Of a DNA stretch of 64,000 nt, positions 31,665 to 45,000 are shown in pieces (within the stretch, counting starts at the first letter, position 1; every line of letters begins with the position of its first letter). The position numbers and the translations under genes are program-made. Origin of the DNA: Meta bourneti (lineage: Eukaryota; Arthropoda; Arachnida; Araneae; Tetragnathidae); the NCBI GenBank assembly GCA_933210815.1, contig OW119923.1, positions 12,205,529 to 12,269,528 of the forward strand, in the 5' to 3' direction. Below the pieces are notes generated by a model, which did no database searches, was not told the origin of the DNA, and saw only the letters and a list, made by a program, of their open reading frames with translations.

Positions 31665-32293
31665 GGTAGGTAGTTTTAACGTCACACTGGAGCAACACGA
31701 CGGGCTATTGGTGACGGTCCGGGATTAATCCCAAAGGGAAAGATCAGAGGACAACACCACGTAATTTTGAACCATGGTTAGATAACGAGGCAACACCTGA
31801 GCTAGCACCCCACTTAAAACTTCCACACCACGCCAACGTGAGGACATTTGAGGCCACGACAGATTTAATGTGCACCATCCCATTTGTACACGACGGTCTT
31901 CGGTTGGGGGGGGTATTTCAATTAACGTCACACTGGAGCAACACAACGGGCTATTGGTGACGGTCCGGGATCAATCCCAAAGGGAAAGATCCGAGGACAG
32001 CACCACGTAATTTTGAACCACGGTCAGATGACGAGGCAACACCTGAGCTGGCACCCCACTCTCCAAACTTCCACACCACGCCAACGTGAGGACATTTGAG
32101 GCCACGACAGATTTAACGTGCACCAGCCCCCTTTGTACACGACGGTGTTTGGCTGGATTCGAACTCGCAACCCTTCGGTTGCTAGTCCGTTACTCTTCCT
32201 ACCGGGCCACCGCGGCCCGGTCTTCGGTTGGATTCGAACTTGCAATCCCGGTTGCCAATCCTTTACTCTTCCAACCGGGCTACCGCGGCCCTA
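31665..32293 (-). mobile_element. SINE-1, older copy split by a nested SINE
   Basis: The body runs 31675-31907 and resumes at 32219/32232-32293 with ATTCGAACTTGCAATCCC to GGGCTACCGCGGCCC, its tRNA head. The interruption is another SINE-1 (31908-32218). This copy carries more mismatches than the one inside it, as expected for an older insertion. Confidence 0.88.
31908..32218 (-). mobile_element. SINE-1, full length, nested in another SINE-1
   Basis: Complete copy flanked by an exact 13-bp duplication GGTCTTCGGTTGG (31895-31907 and 32219-32231) made from the host SINE's own sequence. Nearly identical to the copies at 7,799, 30,407 and 50,611. Confidence 0.93.
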
Positions 32294-32631
32294 CTTTTAG
32301 GACAGCAATGTCTTGGTATACTTTCGGTCAGGTCAACTCGCTTATCAGATTGCGCTTTGTATTGAAGTCTGTTGTTCGATTCCTGCCTGTTACATTGGAT
32401 GGGGTTTTTTAGTATTGAACTTGAAGTTACAAACGTGATAACACCTTATAAGGGGATACCAGAGATAAAGTACGTTTTACATCTGTGATCTATACGGAAA
32501 CAGAAACAAAAACTATACTATCTGTGTGCGTTTTTTAGTGTTTTAATCAATACGCCAAAATCAAATCGTGTTATTGAAGCTCTAACGAATAAAAACGAAT
32601 AGTTGATTTCGTTTAAAATTAATCTAATCTG
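32294..32631. other. No feature seen
   Basis: Spacer between the SINE cluster and the 47-codon ORF; nothing recognised. Confidence 0.4.
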
Positions 32632-32775
32632 TTATCCATGTAGCGGTAGAATGTGGCGCTGCATCTGCTCCTTTCGAAGAATGGCCGTCCTCTGAAACTC
32701 GAAGAACGATCGTGATTCGGAGTTCAGGAGACTGCTCAGCTGGTTCGCATCCGGGTTCTGGGCACCTTCCGACAT
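32632..32775 (-). CDS. Possible 47-aa small protein, divergent to 4E-T
   Basis: ATG at 32775 opens 47 codons to TAA at 32632-32634: MSEGAQNPDANQLSSLLNSE and then SRSFFEFQRTAILRKEQMQR, ending PLHG. It is clearly GC-richer and uses more balanced codons than the flanks, has an A at -3 of the start, and looks helical and charged. It begins about 200 bp upstream of the 4E-T start on the other strand, so the two would share a bidirectional promoter. I do not recognise the protein. It may be a whole micro-protein, a first exon, or chance in a GC-rich promoter. Confidence 0.35.
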   Translation of the reverse strand: MSEGAQNPDANQLSSLLNSESRSFFEFQRTAILRKEQMQRHILPLHG

Positions 32776-32978
32776 TTCTATTTTTGCATCATTAAATAGT
32801 CGTGTCGTATTTTGTTATTTGTTATGAAATGATGCGTCCCCTCATTTAGAATTATGAACTAAGTCTAACTGTAGAGTGTATATAATAAATTTCTATCCTG
32901 TAAATATAGTGTTACGTCATTTCTTTTTGTGTATCTGTAAACAGAGTTTTTAAACGACCTTTTCATTACGTGCGAAAG
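32776..32978. promoter_or_regulatory. Likely 4E-T promoter and 5' UTR
   Basis: Between the divergent small ORF and the 4E-T start codon. Contains TTACGTCA near 32,913 (a CRE-like half site plus) and ends GCGAAAG|ATGG, a good start context. Assignment is by position only. Confidence 0.35.
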
Positions 32979-33036
32979 ATGGCCATGGTTCGACAACTGA
33001 CAGAAGGTGAATTAATAAATAGGAGCACTCCGGAAG
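32979..33036 (+). CDS. EIF4ENIF1: 4E-T exon 1
   Basis: ATG in good context (AAGATGG). Encodes MAMVRQLTEGELINRSTPE plus one base, then donor GTACGA. The phase fits exon 2 exactly (G|AT = Asp). A Met at codon 3 is an alternative start. Confidence 0.8.
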
Positions 33037-36000
33037 GTACGAAGTGAATTTCTTATCAAGTATATGTATCTTTCAGCTGTATGGCTCCAAACGAGTGTAG
33101 TTAGCTGTTTTTGTTTTAACTTAAGGGGAATCAGTTCAGATATTTTTTTAAAGGTGCTTTGTTTTGTCTGGAAATTTGACTACCGTTTCGAATCGAATTT
33201 TGCTTGTTTTCAAGAAGAAATATTTTAATGCAAGTCTGACATTTCAAAATTAAAATTATTTTAGGAACTATGCTTTTTTTAAATGAATAGGCCTAACATC
33301 TTATTCACCGGACTTTTTTGTAACGTAAAATAACTCCCAAGTGTTACCTTCACCCAAATTCTCATTCGGAGCATTTGTATATCAAGGGTACTTTGTGCCA
33401 ATTTGTTTTCTTATTCCTATGCCTTGAGCTTTATTTTTCATGTTAAAATATCAAAAAGAAATTCTACGTACTATTGAAATGTGTATGTCAAGCGATATAT
33501 ATGAACCGTATAACGTGTATCCTTAGGGTTGCAAGTTTTCTGCTTTTTAATTTCGTACATAAAATTTTCTTTGTTTCGGTTTTTACCCTTTTGTTGACTT
33601 ACAAACAGTAGTTGACAAGTTTTTATAATTGCTTTGCTTATTGCGTTTCTTTATTTACCTGCTGTTTGTAAAATTAACTTTCATTTTTTTTGTTGTAACT
33701 TAATTTGTAAATGTTTCATTTGATATCTACCAAATTTTCAATTCTTTATTTGGTTCATTTAATTCATCTCCATTTTCATTCATAGTTACATAGCAATCCA
33801 ACTTTTGAGCATTCGATATAAGTTTCTATCATTGTCATAGTTTAATCATGTACACAATCCAAGTCTGGAAATTTTGTTTACCTCTTGCGTATTTAATTTT
33901 AATATTGAGCTTGCAATTTATTCTGCTGTAACTTGACATGCTTATGAACCATGGGATGCAAGTGTGGCCTCTACATTCAAATTAGATGCTAAATTAAAAC
34001 CTTTGTTTCATGGATTTTCATGTTAAAATTGTAATATCTAAATTAGAATGAAAGACATCTGCTTTAAAAGATTTCTTGCTAGTATAGTATATCAAAATAG
34101 CAAGACACTGAAAAGAATTTTTATGTGCTTTCTCTCGGGGTATACTGATTTAAATCAGCTTTGGTTAAAATCAAGTGATTTTTATTAAAAAAATCATTGA
34201 TTTAAATCTAAATTTTAAGTTTCATTTTCCATTCTGTTATATTTAATGGGAATGAAATACTGAAGATGCATGTTATTTTATTCAAATAAGTTAAGAATGC
34301 TCGTACTGAGTTCACCCCAAAATTATATTGAAAATCATCCTCTTTGAAGACATTAAATAACAGTATTTGCTGATTGGGATCATAATTATCAGACAAGTAT
34401 TTTCTTGGGTCATTGACCAATAGGTGTCACTCACAAGCCTGCTCATGAGTGTTGGTTTTGTTGTTTGAAACATTCCGTGTGACTATAAATCTATTCACCA
34501 TGTGATAATTAAATTTGCTCGAAATATATTTTCTCAAATTATTAAAATTGTAGTAACTTGCTTTCTTTTTTAAGATGCTCGAGTTATTTATTTAGTATTG
34601 TAGTCTGTTTACAAAAATATAAAGACTTACTCACAAAGAAAAGATTTTCTGTAGTATATATATCACAAAGCATTCCAATTGTGCACATAAATCTTTATAA
34701 TTGGCAATTTTAATAGTTTCACTTTGTATTTTAATAGTTTCATTTTGTTTTGTGTAATATATTGGTTAATTTTTATTACAATTTATTGAAAAATTTTATG
34801 TATCGATCCCTTAGAATTTACACTGCTAGAATAACTATTCAATATTTATGGAATTGGAATTTAAAAGTTAACTCACTCATCTGATAATTGAGTGAGTATG
34901 TTGATAAAAGATTATGGGTTGAAGCAGAAAGCTATTGGAATTGACAAAATTTTTTATTGCAAGCTCAAAATTCCACTGAATTGGCATTATCTGGGAATAC
35001 TATTACACTTATTCTATGCTGTTCATATAGAAAAGCTAAATTTTTTGTTTTACATATAAACCCTTTTTATATGCTTCAAATATACCTATGAAATACTTGT
35101 CAAAGAATTTGAAAAATAGACATATTTGATTTCATATTTATGTATTCTCATGTCGTCTTATTTTTACTGGAAAAATAGCAATTTTTTCACCAATAAGTTA
35201 TTTTTGCAAGCTAAAACTTAATGAGAAGTAGGAATTTTTTCAAGATGCAAGTTCCTTTTATTTTCAGTTGGTGACATTATTTTTCTCAAAAGCAAGTCTT
35301 GAGCCAATTAATTATTTTATGTCGTAATAATTAAAGTAATTCAAAACATTATACATATATGATAAATATATAATGCTGTTCATAAAGTTCTGAAATTTGT
35401 ATGATTGAAGAAATTCATAATATAGTATCTGGAATTTGGCAACTTTATTTATCTGGGTCCAAATAATTCACGTCACTGGTTATAAGTTAAAATCAAAGTA
35501 ATCTAAACCACTTAAGAACCAGATGGAAAAACTGCTCATCTTGGCATTTGGTGCACTGTCTATTTACTCTCATGTGGTTTACTTTGCTAATTCCTGTCGC
35601 ATTTTAATCTTCCAAAAATTTACCTGTCTATATTTCTTAATACATTAATGTTTTACATAAAGATATTAATGTTTAAATGCATCAAAGCTATCTAGAAACT
35701 ACACTAAGTAGTCTCATGTCCAACAAATTTAAACTTGTACGGGCAAGGAATTAATTAAAATCATAAAAATCCGATTTAAGTAAAAAAGTCTGATTTAAAT
35801 CAAATAAATCTGATGTTCTTGATTTTTTAAAAACAGGATTTTTTCATACCCTGCCTTCTTTATTTTGTACCATGTTATCACCACATTTTGCTCTAATAAT
35901 GCAAACCATTGCATCTGGCTGATGTTACTTATGACCTGAATTAGGCATGTTTTGCTCTAGAATTATTTTATCTTAGAATTAAATTTCTTCAACTTCAGAC

Positions 36001-39000
36001 TTTTGACAACTTTTTTGAAGGATTTTAACTTGTTAAGTAAACAGGTTAAAATGCTTCAAATTTTTGTTGAGTTATGTTCTATTTTGATGCGAGAAATAGG
36101 TGTTAGAATTGGCAAAGAAAATATTGAAATCTTAAGAATAAAATTATGATTATCATTGAGTAAACCATATTTTGATTGAGTACACACATATTCAGACTTG
36201 TATGCTATATAACCATATATTTTAAAGTAAACAAATCTGTGCTATGGGACTCTTCTATTTGCTGACAAATTATATTTCATCAAGAAAGTTGCCAATTATG
36301 GTGCTAAATTTTTGAAAACCTGCAAACTGTCCTATAAAATATTTCTGACTTCTAATGTATCCTGTAATACCCTCAGGAGCACATCTCCATTAGGTGTGTA
36401 TGGGCTTCATGGACCTGAGGTTCTCTAATGATTTTATTTTCCTACTGTCTTTTGTAAACATGTGGGGTCATGTTTCTGGGATACCCATGCAATCTTTTTT
36501 TGCTTTCATCCCACTATATTCTTCAATCCCTCTTCTATTTCATGAAAATTTTTTGAAGTTTTCTGTCTTGTGTTAGGTGCAGCTAGGCCAAAAGTGTGGC
36601 CCTTGTGCCATAAAACTGCAAACCAACCGTATGTTGTATTATGTTTGTAAAATCAGTTTCTCTTTTGAATCTAAAGGCTTGGCAGGCTTTCGTTTACACT
36701 GCCGTAGGTAAGCATCAACAATGTTTTCAAGTATCTTACAATGGGTTGATGATAATGTTCATTTGCTCACATTTTTAATTTAAAGTTTCAGGCTTTTATA
36801 ACATTAAAATGCTACTCAGTTTAATATATATAAGCTAAACTTTGGAATCATTGAGTAGTATCCAAATATCATTGATGTTCTTCATTTGAGGGAAGTTTTA
36901 GCCAGAGTAAGAATTAAAGATTGATTATGGGATGAAGCTGAATGAGGTTGTATAGTTGTGTCTGCAAAAGTTATTTGTTTAAATTGTTTTATGGTATAAG
37001 CTTTATTTCCTTTCTCACTTAAAATATATTAAGGGATCAAAATGAAAACCCATACATAAGAAACTTGTAACAGCACTGATTATTTATAAAGTTGTATATA
37101 TTATTAAAATCAAACAATATTTTTCATAGCATTGGCAACAGTTTTCTTTTCGCATGAATGCTTTTGTAGGCAAACAAGGATAGCTTGTATCTATACCAAA
37201 ATTTTAGTAGTTAATTTCCTTCAAGACTTTGTTTTTATTTAATATATAGCACATTTAATCAATGCTCATTTCAGAATTTTGTAACCAATTTGTTTATGTG
37301 ATTTAAAATGCTTTCTTGTATAGATGATAGTCCTTCTTCCGAGCCTATGGAATGCTTCAACAGCAGACCGTCATCTCGTAATAGTTCATCCGGTAGCAAA
37401 AGGAACTCTCCAGCATTCATGCCATCTCTTCAATATTCAAAAGTGAATAACTTTCATCTGCTTGTTTTTTAAGTAGATTCTTAAAATATTGAGGGACCTT
37501 AATTTTTCTCTTCATGTTTGAAATATTTATTTCTTTTATATAAAATTGAATATATTCAATTATCTTGATTACATCATTTTCTTAGATTTCAATTACTCAT
37601 TTGAAATTGTTTTACGTCCTATGGAAGAAATTAGCCTTAAATACCTAGATTTTTCAAAATACTGAGGGTTTTCAACTGGGTATGCCAATTTAAGTTATTT
37701 TTGATTCAAAAATCATGATTTGAATCAAACTTAAATGTTCTTTTTCTCAAAGTTAAATAATAATGTTGAAAATTAAATAAGTTTAAAAAAATTGCCTCTA
37801 CTTGATACCAAAAATGATACTTTGCACAACTGAAAATAACTGCCTTCCTACTTTGAGGATACAAGAGATAATAGAATTGATTGGGGAAATGCAGTGGCAT
37901 CAACTTGGAAAAGTTATCGGATACGTAAGTAAAACTTCATACATAAATGTTCCGGATCTCTTCATTTCATTTACGTGTATCATCACCAGGAAAATTCAAA
38001 ATTTATCTCATGTTGGAGGGGCCAGGACCCAACCATAAAAGTATCATTCCTCATATTTTTAATATTTATCCTTCACATGTTTGTGGTCCTAGACCCTAAC
38101 CATAAAAATCTTAGCGGGTTCTTACATGGTCAGGCCCTGACTTGGCATGCCTGATGTGGTACTTTTTAAACTTATTTGTTTTTAACTTATTTGTTTACCC
38201 ATTAGAAATATTTACTTCCTGTTCTGAGAACCCTAGCAGTTGGCATTTGTGTTGTGAGGATAATAACAACTAACCTACAAATATTTCTTATATTACTCTA
38301 AAAATGGGTCATTCTGACTTAACATCTGCTGATAGATTTGTGAAACATGGTGCCAGTCCATACATTGTACTAAGTGTTTTCAGTTCATTCTAATTTATTC
38401 TTCTCCATGGAATGTTTGGGCTGATATATTTCAAAAGGAAATTTATTTATCAATTTTCAGTGTTACAAACTAGTTCTAGATGCTTCTCACTTCCTAGTTT
38501 CATTTAAAAGATCCTCCCAAAGAAAATAAATTGAGTTTAAATAATGAAACCTTAATAGTTGCATGCAGAATATACATTTAGCATCATGCCTGTAATTTTA
38601 AAATTTTTTGTGGAAGCAGATATTTTTTGTTTCCTTTTTGCAAAACCATTGTATACTTAGCTGCCTCCTTTGGAATAGAGGAAACTTATTTAGGTTTTAG
38701 TGTTTGTGTAGAAGGGACGAAAAAAGCCATTTATATAGTCATCTTATCATAGCTACTGTATTTGTAAAAAGTATGTTTTCAGCATAAGTTTAACTTAGTT
38801 ATATTTGAAACAAGTTGATAATGAAAAGGCAGGAAAATTAAAAATTTATTTAATTACTGTTTATGAAATTTAAAATTAAATTGCATACCCCTTATTAAAG
38901 AGTTTCACACTATTTTTAATTTAGAATTGTATCAAAATAAAATTGAAATCAAAGAATAAAAGTCTAAAAAATAATTTTAACTGTTTTAATCTACTAAACT

Positions 39001-42000
39001 TTGTCCTACATTTCTTAAATTTTTATTCATATTAAGGTTTAATGTGAATCAATACTATTTAGAAATTACACTAATTTGTTTCAGGTCTAACAAGTTTGAA
39101 CTTATGAGTGGCAAATTAATAAAAATTCTATCTGAATCAAATCAGTTTTTGTATTTAAAAATTGATTTTTTCACCTACACATCTGTTTTACTAAGCCAAC
39201 AATTTTTTCTGCCTTGTGTAATTTTTCATGTGTTGCATACAAGGCCTTGCATAATATTTTGTGCTTGGAGAGAAAATAGGTATTGTGTACAATCGGAACA
39301 CAAAAAATTCCAAAATTATTCTAAATCTTCATACATTGTGAAAGTAGCATGTTTGTAAATTTTACCACTAAAGTTACGGGTAATGCAAATTATTTTATTG
39401 CTAATATAAAATATATGAATATATTCAGACAAACCAATTTCACAATAATATCCATATATAATTGAGCTTTAATGAAAAACAAAATATAAAGATTGATACT
39501 ATACAAAGTATTAAGGAAATTTCTGAATTCATTATTTGTACCTGTGCACATTGGAATTCATGACAATAAATTGGCAAATGAAGCTGAAAAATTGCCATAT
39601 ATCATGATCTATCTGCCCTTGTCAATTTCTGATTCGAAATCCCTTGCCCAGAAAATTTTTCATGACAATTAGCTGAAGACTGGAATCTGCAGGTTGTAAA
39701 CAAATTGAATATTAATTCTCATAGCCTACTATTCAAGAGTAGGGTAACATTGTTTTGGCACACTTACAAATTGGGTACACCCATCCTACCCATAGATCCT
39801 TGCTTTTGGGTGAGACTTGCTCTTTTGTATGCATATGATACTCCCCTTTTTGTGTTGAATATTTTAATCATCAGTCCAGATTTTAATTTTCCCTGGGTAA
39901 TTAAAATCTGGTACTCAGGGGTTTGTAACAGTACTTTTATCTATTATCTTCAGTTGGAATGAATTCCTATCCAAATTTGCTTGTCTTTTTACATACCGTG
40001 GGTTTTCCAATATTATTTTTATATTTCACATATTTTGTCATTTTTTTTATTGTTGATCCAACATATAACTGCAATTTTTTAAAGATTTACTTGAAATTAG
40101 ATTTGAGCTATCCACAATGATTTGTTGATACTACAGTGGAACCTGGATTATCTTAGTTGAGGACCTTGCGCATAAAACTCAAACATCCAATCCCCTCCCT
40201 TAGGTAATGTGAACCGAGGTTACATCATAACCAGAAACTGATAATATGGATGTAATAATACAAAACTGCCTATATGAAATACAGAAACAATTTGCTGCTA
40301 CTGAAAAATTCATAAAGCAAGGTTCTCGTAATGCGACAGGTAACATTCTGTCCACCATACCAATCAAGGATAAAGTGCCCACTGATGCTTGAACCTTTAG
40401 GTAAAGCTGAAAAAACTTAGCATCGAATTCGGCTAGGATAACATGATCGTTTTTAGTTAATCAGAGCTTGAATAATCAAGGTTCTACTGTATTTATGACT
40501 GATAAGAATGTTATATTTTAAAAATATTTATTGCTGCTTTTGCTTTTACCCATTCTTGTCTAATCTGATAACTTATGGCTGAGACATGTGACTGGCCCAG
40601 CTTATCCTTTTTTGGATCTTGCGCCACAAAACCCCAATATAGAAAATATTCACTCATAATTTGTGTGCAAACTTAAGATTATAATCCTGTGGCACCAATT
40701 TGGAAATTTTTAATTATTGCTTAGAAATGCGTTGGAAAGTTACAAAAGAATTTCAAACTTTTACAGGAAGATTTAATGAAGTATTCTACCATTCCATTAT
40801 CTAAGAATTGGCCTGCCTGTTTGGATCCTGCTTACAACAAGTAAAATATGATTTTTTTAATTGATGTGCTAACTGCTGATAAATTTTTTGATGGTATAAT
40901 TCACATGCTTTGTAATTTGCTTTGTTAATGATATCTGAGTTGATTTAGGAATGGGATGTATGAGGGAAAATTTTGACTGTTCATGTATAAAACTTCAAGT
41001 TTCCTTTTTAAGTGAACTTATCTTGTATGACTTGCATTATAGTGACACAAGTTCTTGGTATTACACTTTGAAAGTGTAGCTAGAGTTCATGGCATCATAC
41101 CACATTTTTAGGACCTATAATGCTTTGCATCTAATACTGAAAGCTATGATTTCTCAGGGAAAATTAAAAAGTTTAGGAAAAACTTGGCAAATATTGATTT
41201 AGTTGATTTCCTGGAAAGTTGTAACAATACTTAAATTTTCTTTGAACTATTAAGTTTCCCTGTAAGCCCCAAACCATTTCAAAATAAAATTCTAAGAGGG
41301 CATAATATTTCGTTGCAATGAATACATTTGAAAATTTCCTATTTTTAATTGTGATAAGCTTTTACTTTTGGTGTTGAATGAATTTAGTATTGTTCTCAAA
41401 CAAAAAAAATTTCTAATTTTAAATTGTTTTGTATAGCACATTGGTTTGCATGCAATTTGGTCAAGGGAAAATCTGGATTTCCATCTTTTTCAATCCTAGT
41501 ACATCTGCAAAATTTCTACTAATTGCTGATTCCATGCTTCTAATATTTTTTTAATGTTTTTACATTTGCTTTGAAAAAATGTGAATTGCTAAGTTGTACT
41601 ACAATTACCCTAAATTTGTAATAGAAACTTAATATTTATTGTTGCCAGGTGATATCAAAATTGTTTCAATTAATTGATCATGTTTATCTGAATTGAATCC
41701 TGCTGTCAAAACTACTAAGGCATATTTCTTCTATAAAAGCATACCTGTTTCAATGAATTGTTGATATTACGGCAGTTTCAGTTTTATGATAAAAGATGTC
41801 ATTCTCGCATCATTTTTTGACAAAAATTAGCTGTTGAGAAATTTCATTGATAAGTTATTGATACTGAGAATGTTTGCAATTTTCAAATCCTAAGTTAATT
41901 GACCACTATTAAGCTAAAACTGTATACCATTAGCAAAAGAATTAGAACAATTGATGGGTGAAAGAAACTTTAAAACATAATTTAATGATAAAAAAGGAAG

Positions 42001-45000
42001 TTATTTATGAAAATAGATGCCTTTTTCAATTTTGCAAAAATGATGAAAATGAAGTATTCCAGAGATGGATATCTTCCATAGATTTGAATTTTTGCTTGTT
42101 TTGTTTTTGTATTTCAGTTCTGATTCTTAAGTCTTCAAATTCCATTTCCTCTGAAATATGTAGGAAGTATAGAGACTGTTCTGGGTTATCAGTTAAGCCA
42201 TTTTATAAGCCAATATGTTATAAGGAAGCAGGACTAGAGAACATGTTTGACTTGACATCTAGCACCAATGTTGTTATACCTGCATTAGTATTTCCATGGC
42301 TGTTAAATGATGCTGTTATTGCTGTTCCTATTCAAAGAAGTATTTTTCGTGACCTGCACCAAATTGCGTGTCAAAATTGATTTACAAATATTAATCATTG
42401 ATTAGTCGAAAGTTAAGCGACATAAATTAACTTTCTGAGGCAACTGTCAAATAGCTACAAGAAATGCAATTTGAATTTACTATTAAAAAGTAGCCCTATG
42501 TATTGTTCTTTTTACATTCTGGTCGTTTTCATCCCTGAAATCATGAAAATTGCTATGTATGCTGTTTGTTAACTTTGCATTTATTTGTACAGCTCCACTG
42601 GAAAGTGGGATCCAGAACGATGGTTCATGAACCACCGAAGCGATCGCATTCTACCCCTCGACGAGCCACGCTCCAAGCGCGAGCGGCCTGACGACGGCAT
42701 CGTCAGCCACAAGCGCAAGTCGTCCGATCCCAAGGAGCGTATCAAGGAGGAGAAAGATGACATCGTTCTGAGTCCTCAGCGCAGGAGTTTTGGAACTGGC
42801 TGCCACGTCATCCAGCAGTCATCTCTGGCCAGAAGACCTGGCAGTCCTTCAGATGGCAGAGAAAGTGAAAAGTAAGATCATGTTACTGATTGCTAGGGCT
42901 AGAATATGGATGGCTTAAAATTGCTAGAAAATTACCAATAAAAAATGCATTTGTCACATAAAATTTGTATCAAGAGAAAAGTGACTTTTAATATTTTCAA
43001 AATGTTTTGTTAAATGTGGTTCATGGAACAGAAAATAAGCATCACAGATATTTTTAAAAAATTATTGCACTTGTACAGCTTTATACTACAATTGAAGTAT
43101 TTAGAGCTTTTAAACAAAATAGACTTAACATTACGATATAAAAGCTTTGCATTTCCTGACTCTGAAGCTTGTGTATGTTTGTCTATTTACTTGACGTTTG
43201 GCGCAGCTTAGCCAAATATGGTTATGGTCCTTTTACCTTAAAACCAATCTAATCCACCAGCCTTCCACTGAAGCCTCAATGATATATCTGTGATTTCTTA
43301 CTATATGTGGGCTTACTTTGAATATCATAAGCAGATTAATCATTACTTTTCACATGTTAGCCATCTATTTAGCTGTATTTGTACACAATCTGGGAAACTT
43401 AGAATTTGGTGGGGAAATGAAAAATGAAAATTATCTGGAAAAACAGTGCAATAATTTTTTGTTTCACTAATATTGCCAGTTTTTAAAAAAACAAGTATAT
43501 ACTCATTTGATATTCTGAAGTCAAGGTGTGGGATAGTGTCCCATTTCTCCTTGGGTCATGGCAGCCCAGTTGGAAAAATTAACGGACTAGCAACAGGAGG
43601 ATTGCGAGTTCAAATCCAACCAAAGACTGTCGTGCACAAAGGGGGCTGATGCGCTTTTGGGCCTTGTGCTATAAAACCCCAACATCCAATCCAAGGGGGC
43701 TGGTGCATGTTAAATCTGTCATGGCCTCAAATGTTCTCACATTGGTGTGATGTAGATGTTTGGAGAGTGGGGTGCCAGCTCAGGTGCTGACCTCGTCATC
43801 TGACAGTGGTTCAAAATTGTGAGGTGTTATTTTCAGCTCTCCCTTCAGGATTGATCCCAAACCGTCGCCAATAGCCCGCTATATTGCTCCAGTGTGACGT
43901 TAATTGAACCTACCCCATCTCCCCTTACAAAACTAAATTAAATAAATTTTGTGCAAAATACATTAATGTAAGGTGATAGATCTTCATTCATTAAGTTTCT
44001 TTTCCAAAAAAACACTTAGCAAAATGCCCTTGAAAGGATTAATGTGGTGCAGCTTGTCCGATTTTGAACCTTGTCCTATAAAATTTCATTCACCTCAAAG
44101 GATTAATATATAAGGTTTAATTTTATAAGGGTTTTGATATTTCAAATTCATCAGAACCATGAAAGACCCGTGCTTTTTGAGTAAACAGTTCTGTCTTCCC
44201 AACATTTTTCCTACTCTTGTTCCAACAAACTGCTACATCCAACCATGTGTGAAGGGATATAAATTTTATCACAATAATATAATACAAGAAGTTATTTTAA
44301 CAAGACTAAGGATAGGCCACTGGAATGACGCACAAATATCTTTTGCTTTCAGATCCCATACCAATGTGCATGGTATGCAATGAAATTTCAACAGTTAAAT
44401 ACATTCTATGTGATTGCCCAAATTTTAGAGTTCACCTACATCACTTCGGTACTACCAGTTCTAACATCAAATCTCTTGAACAAGACCCCTCCAAAAATTT
44501 ATTCTTATTTCTTTTAGACATTGTGGTTTTTGTAACTTTATCTGAGGATTAAATAAACCTTTGTGTTATGCAATTATCTTTTACCATGTGTTTGGCGCAA
44601 TATAGCCGATCTGGCTCTTGTGTCATAAAACCTATACTCAAACCAAACCTACTCTTGTTCTTGTGCTTTGTTGGATACTAAAGATTGCTCAGTTGAGTGA
44701 CTTTAGTTTTTAATTCTTTTCTTCAATCTTAGCTTTAGGGAACCATCTCGAAGGATAGGAAGTGGTCGTATTATGACCAGAGACAGGGATCAGCGAGATT
44801 GGGACCGTGATCGTGAATATGGTTATGGCAATAGAACGGACCGGAGGGATCGTTTTGATCAGGATGATGATAAAGACTTGAGACGATATTCTAGCCGCTA
44901 TAATCGTGGAGATCGCCGTTCTCGTGGCGGAGGTGGGTTACCTCTTAAAATGCTTAAAAGATTTTTCTTTTCTTGAAAGGTGTTTTATTTCTAACTGTTT

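Noticed and set aside
41958..42380. 140-codon plus frame just before 4E-T exon 4
   Set aside because: No recognisable motif, AT-rich codons, lies inside a well-defined intron. Parts look protein-like, but not enough to call.
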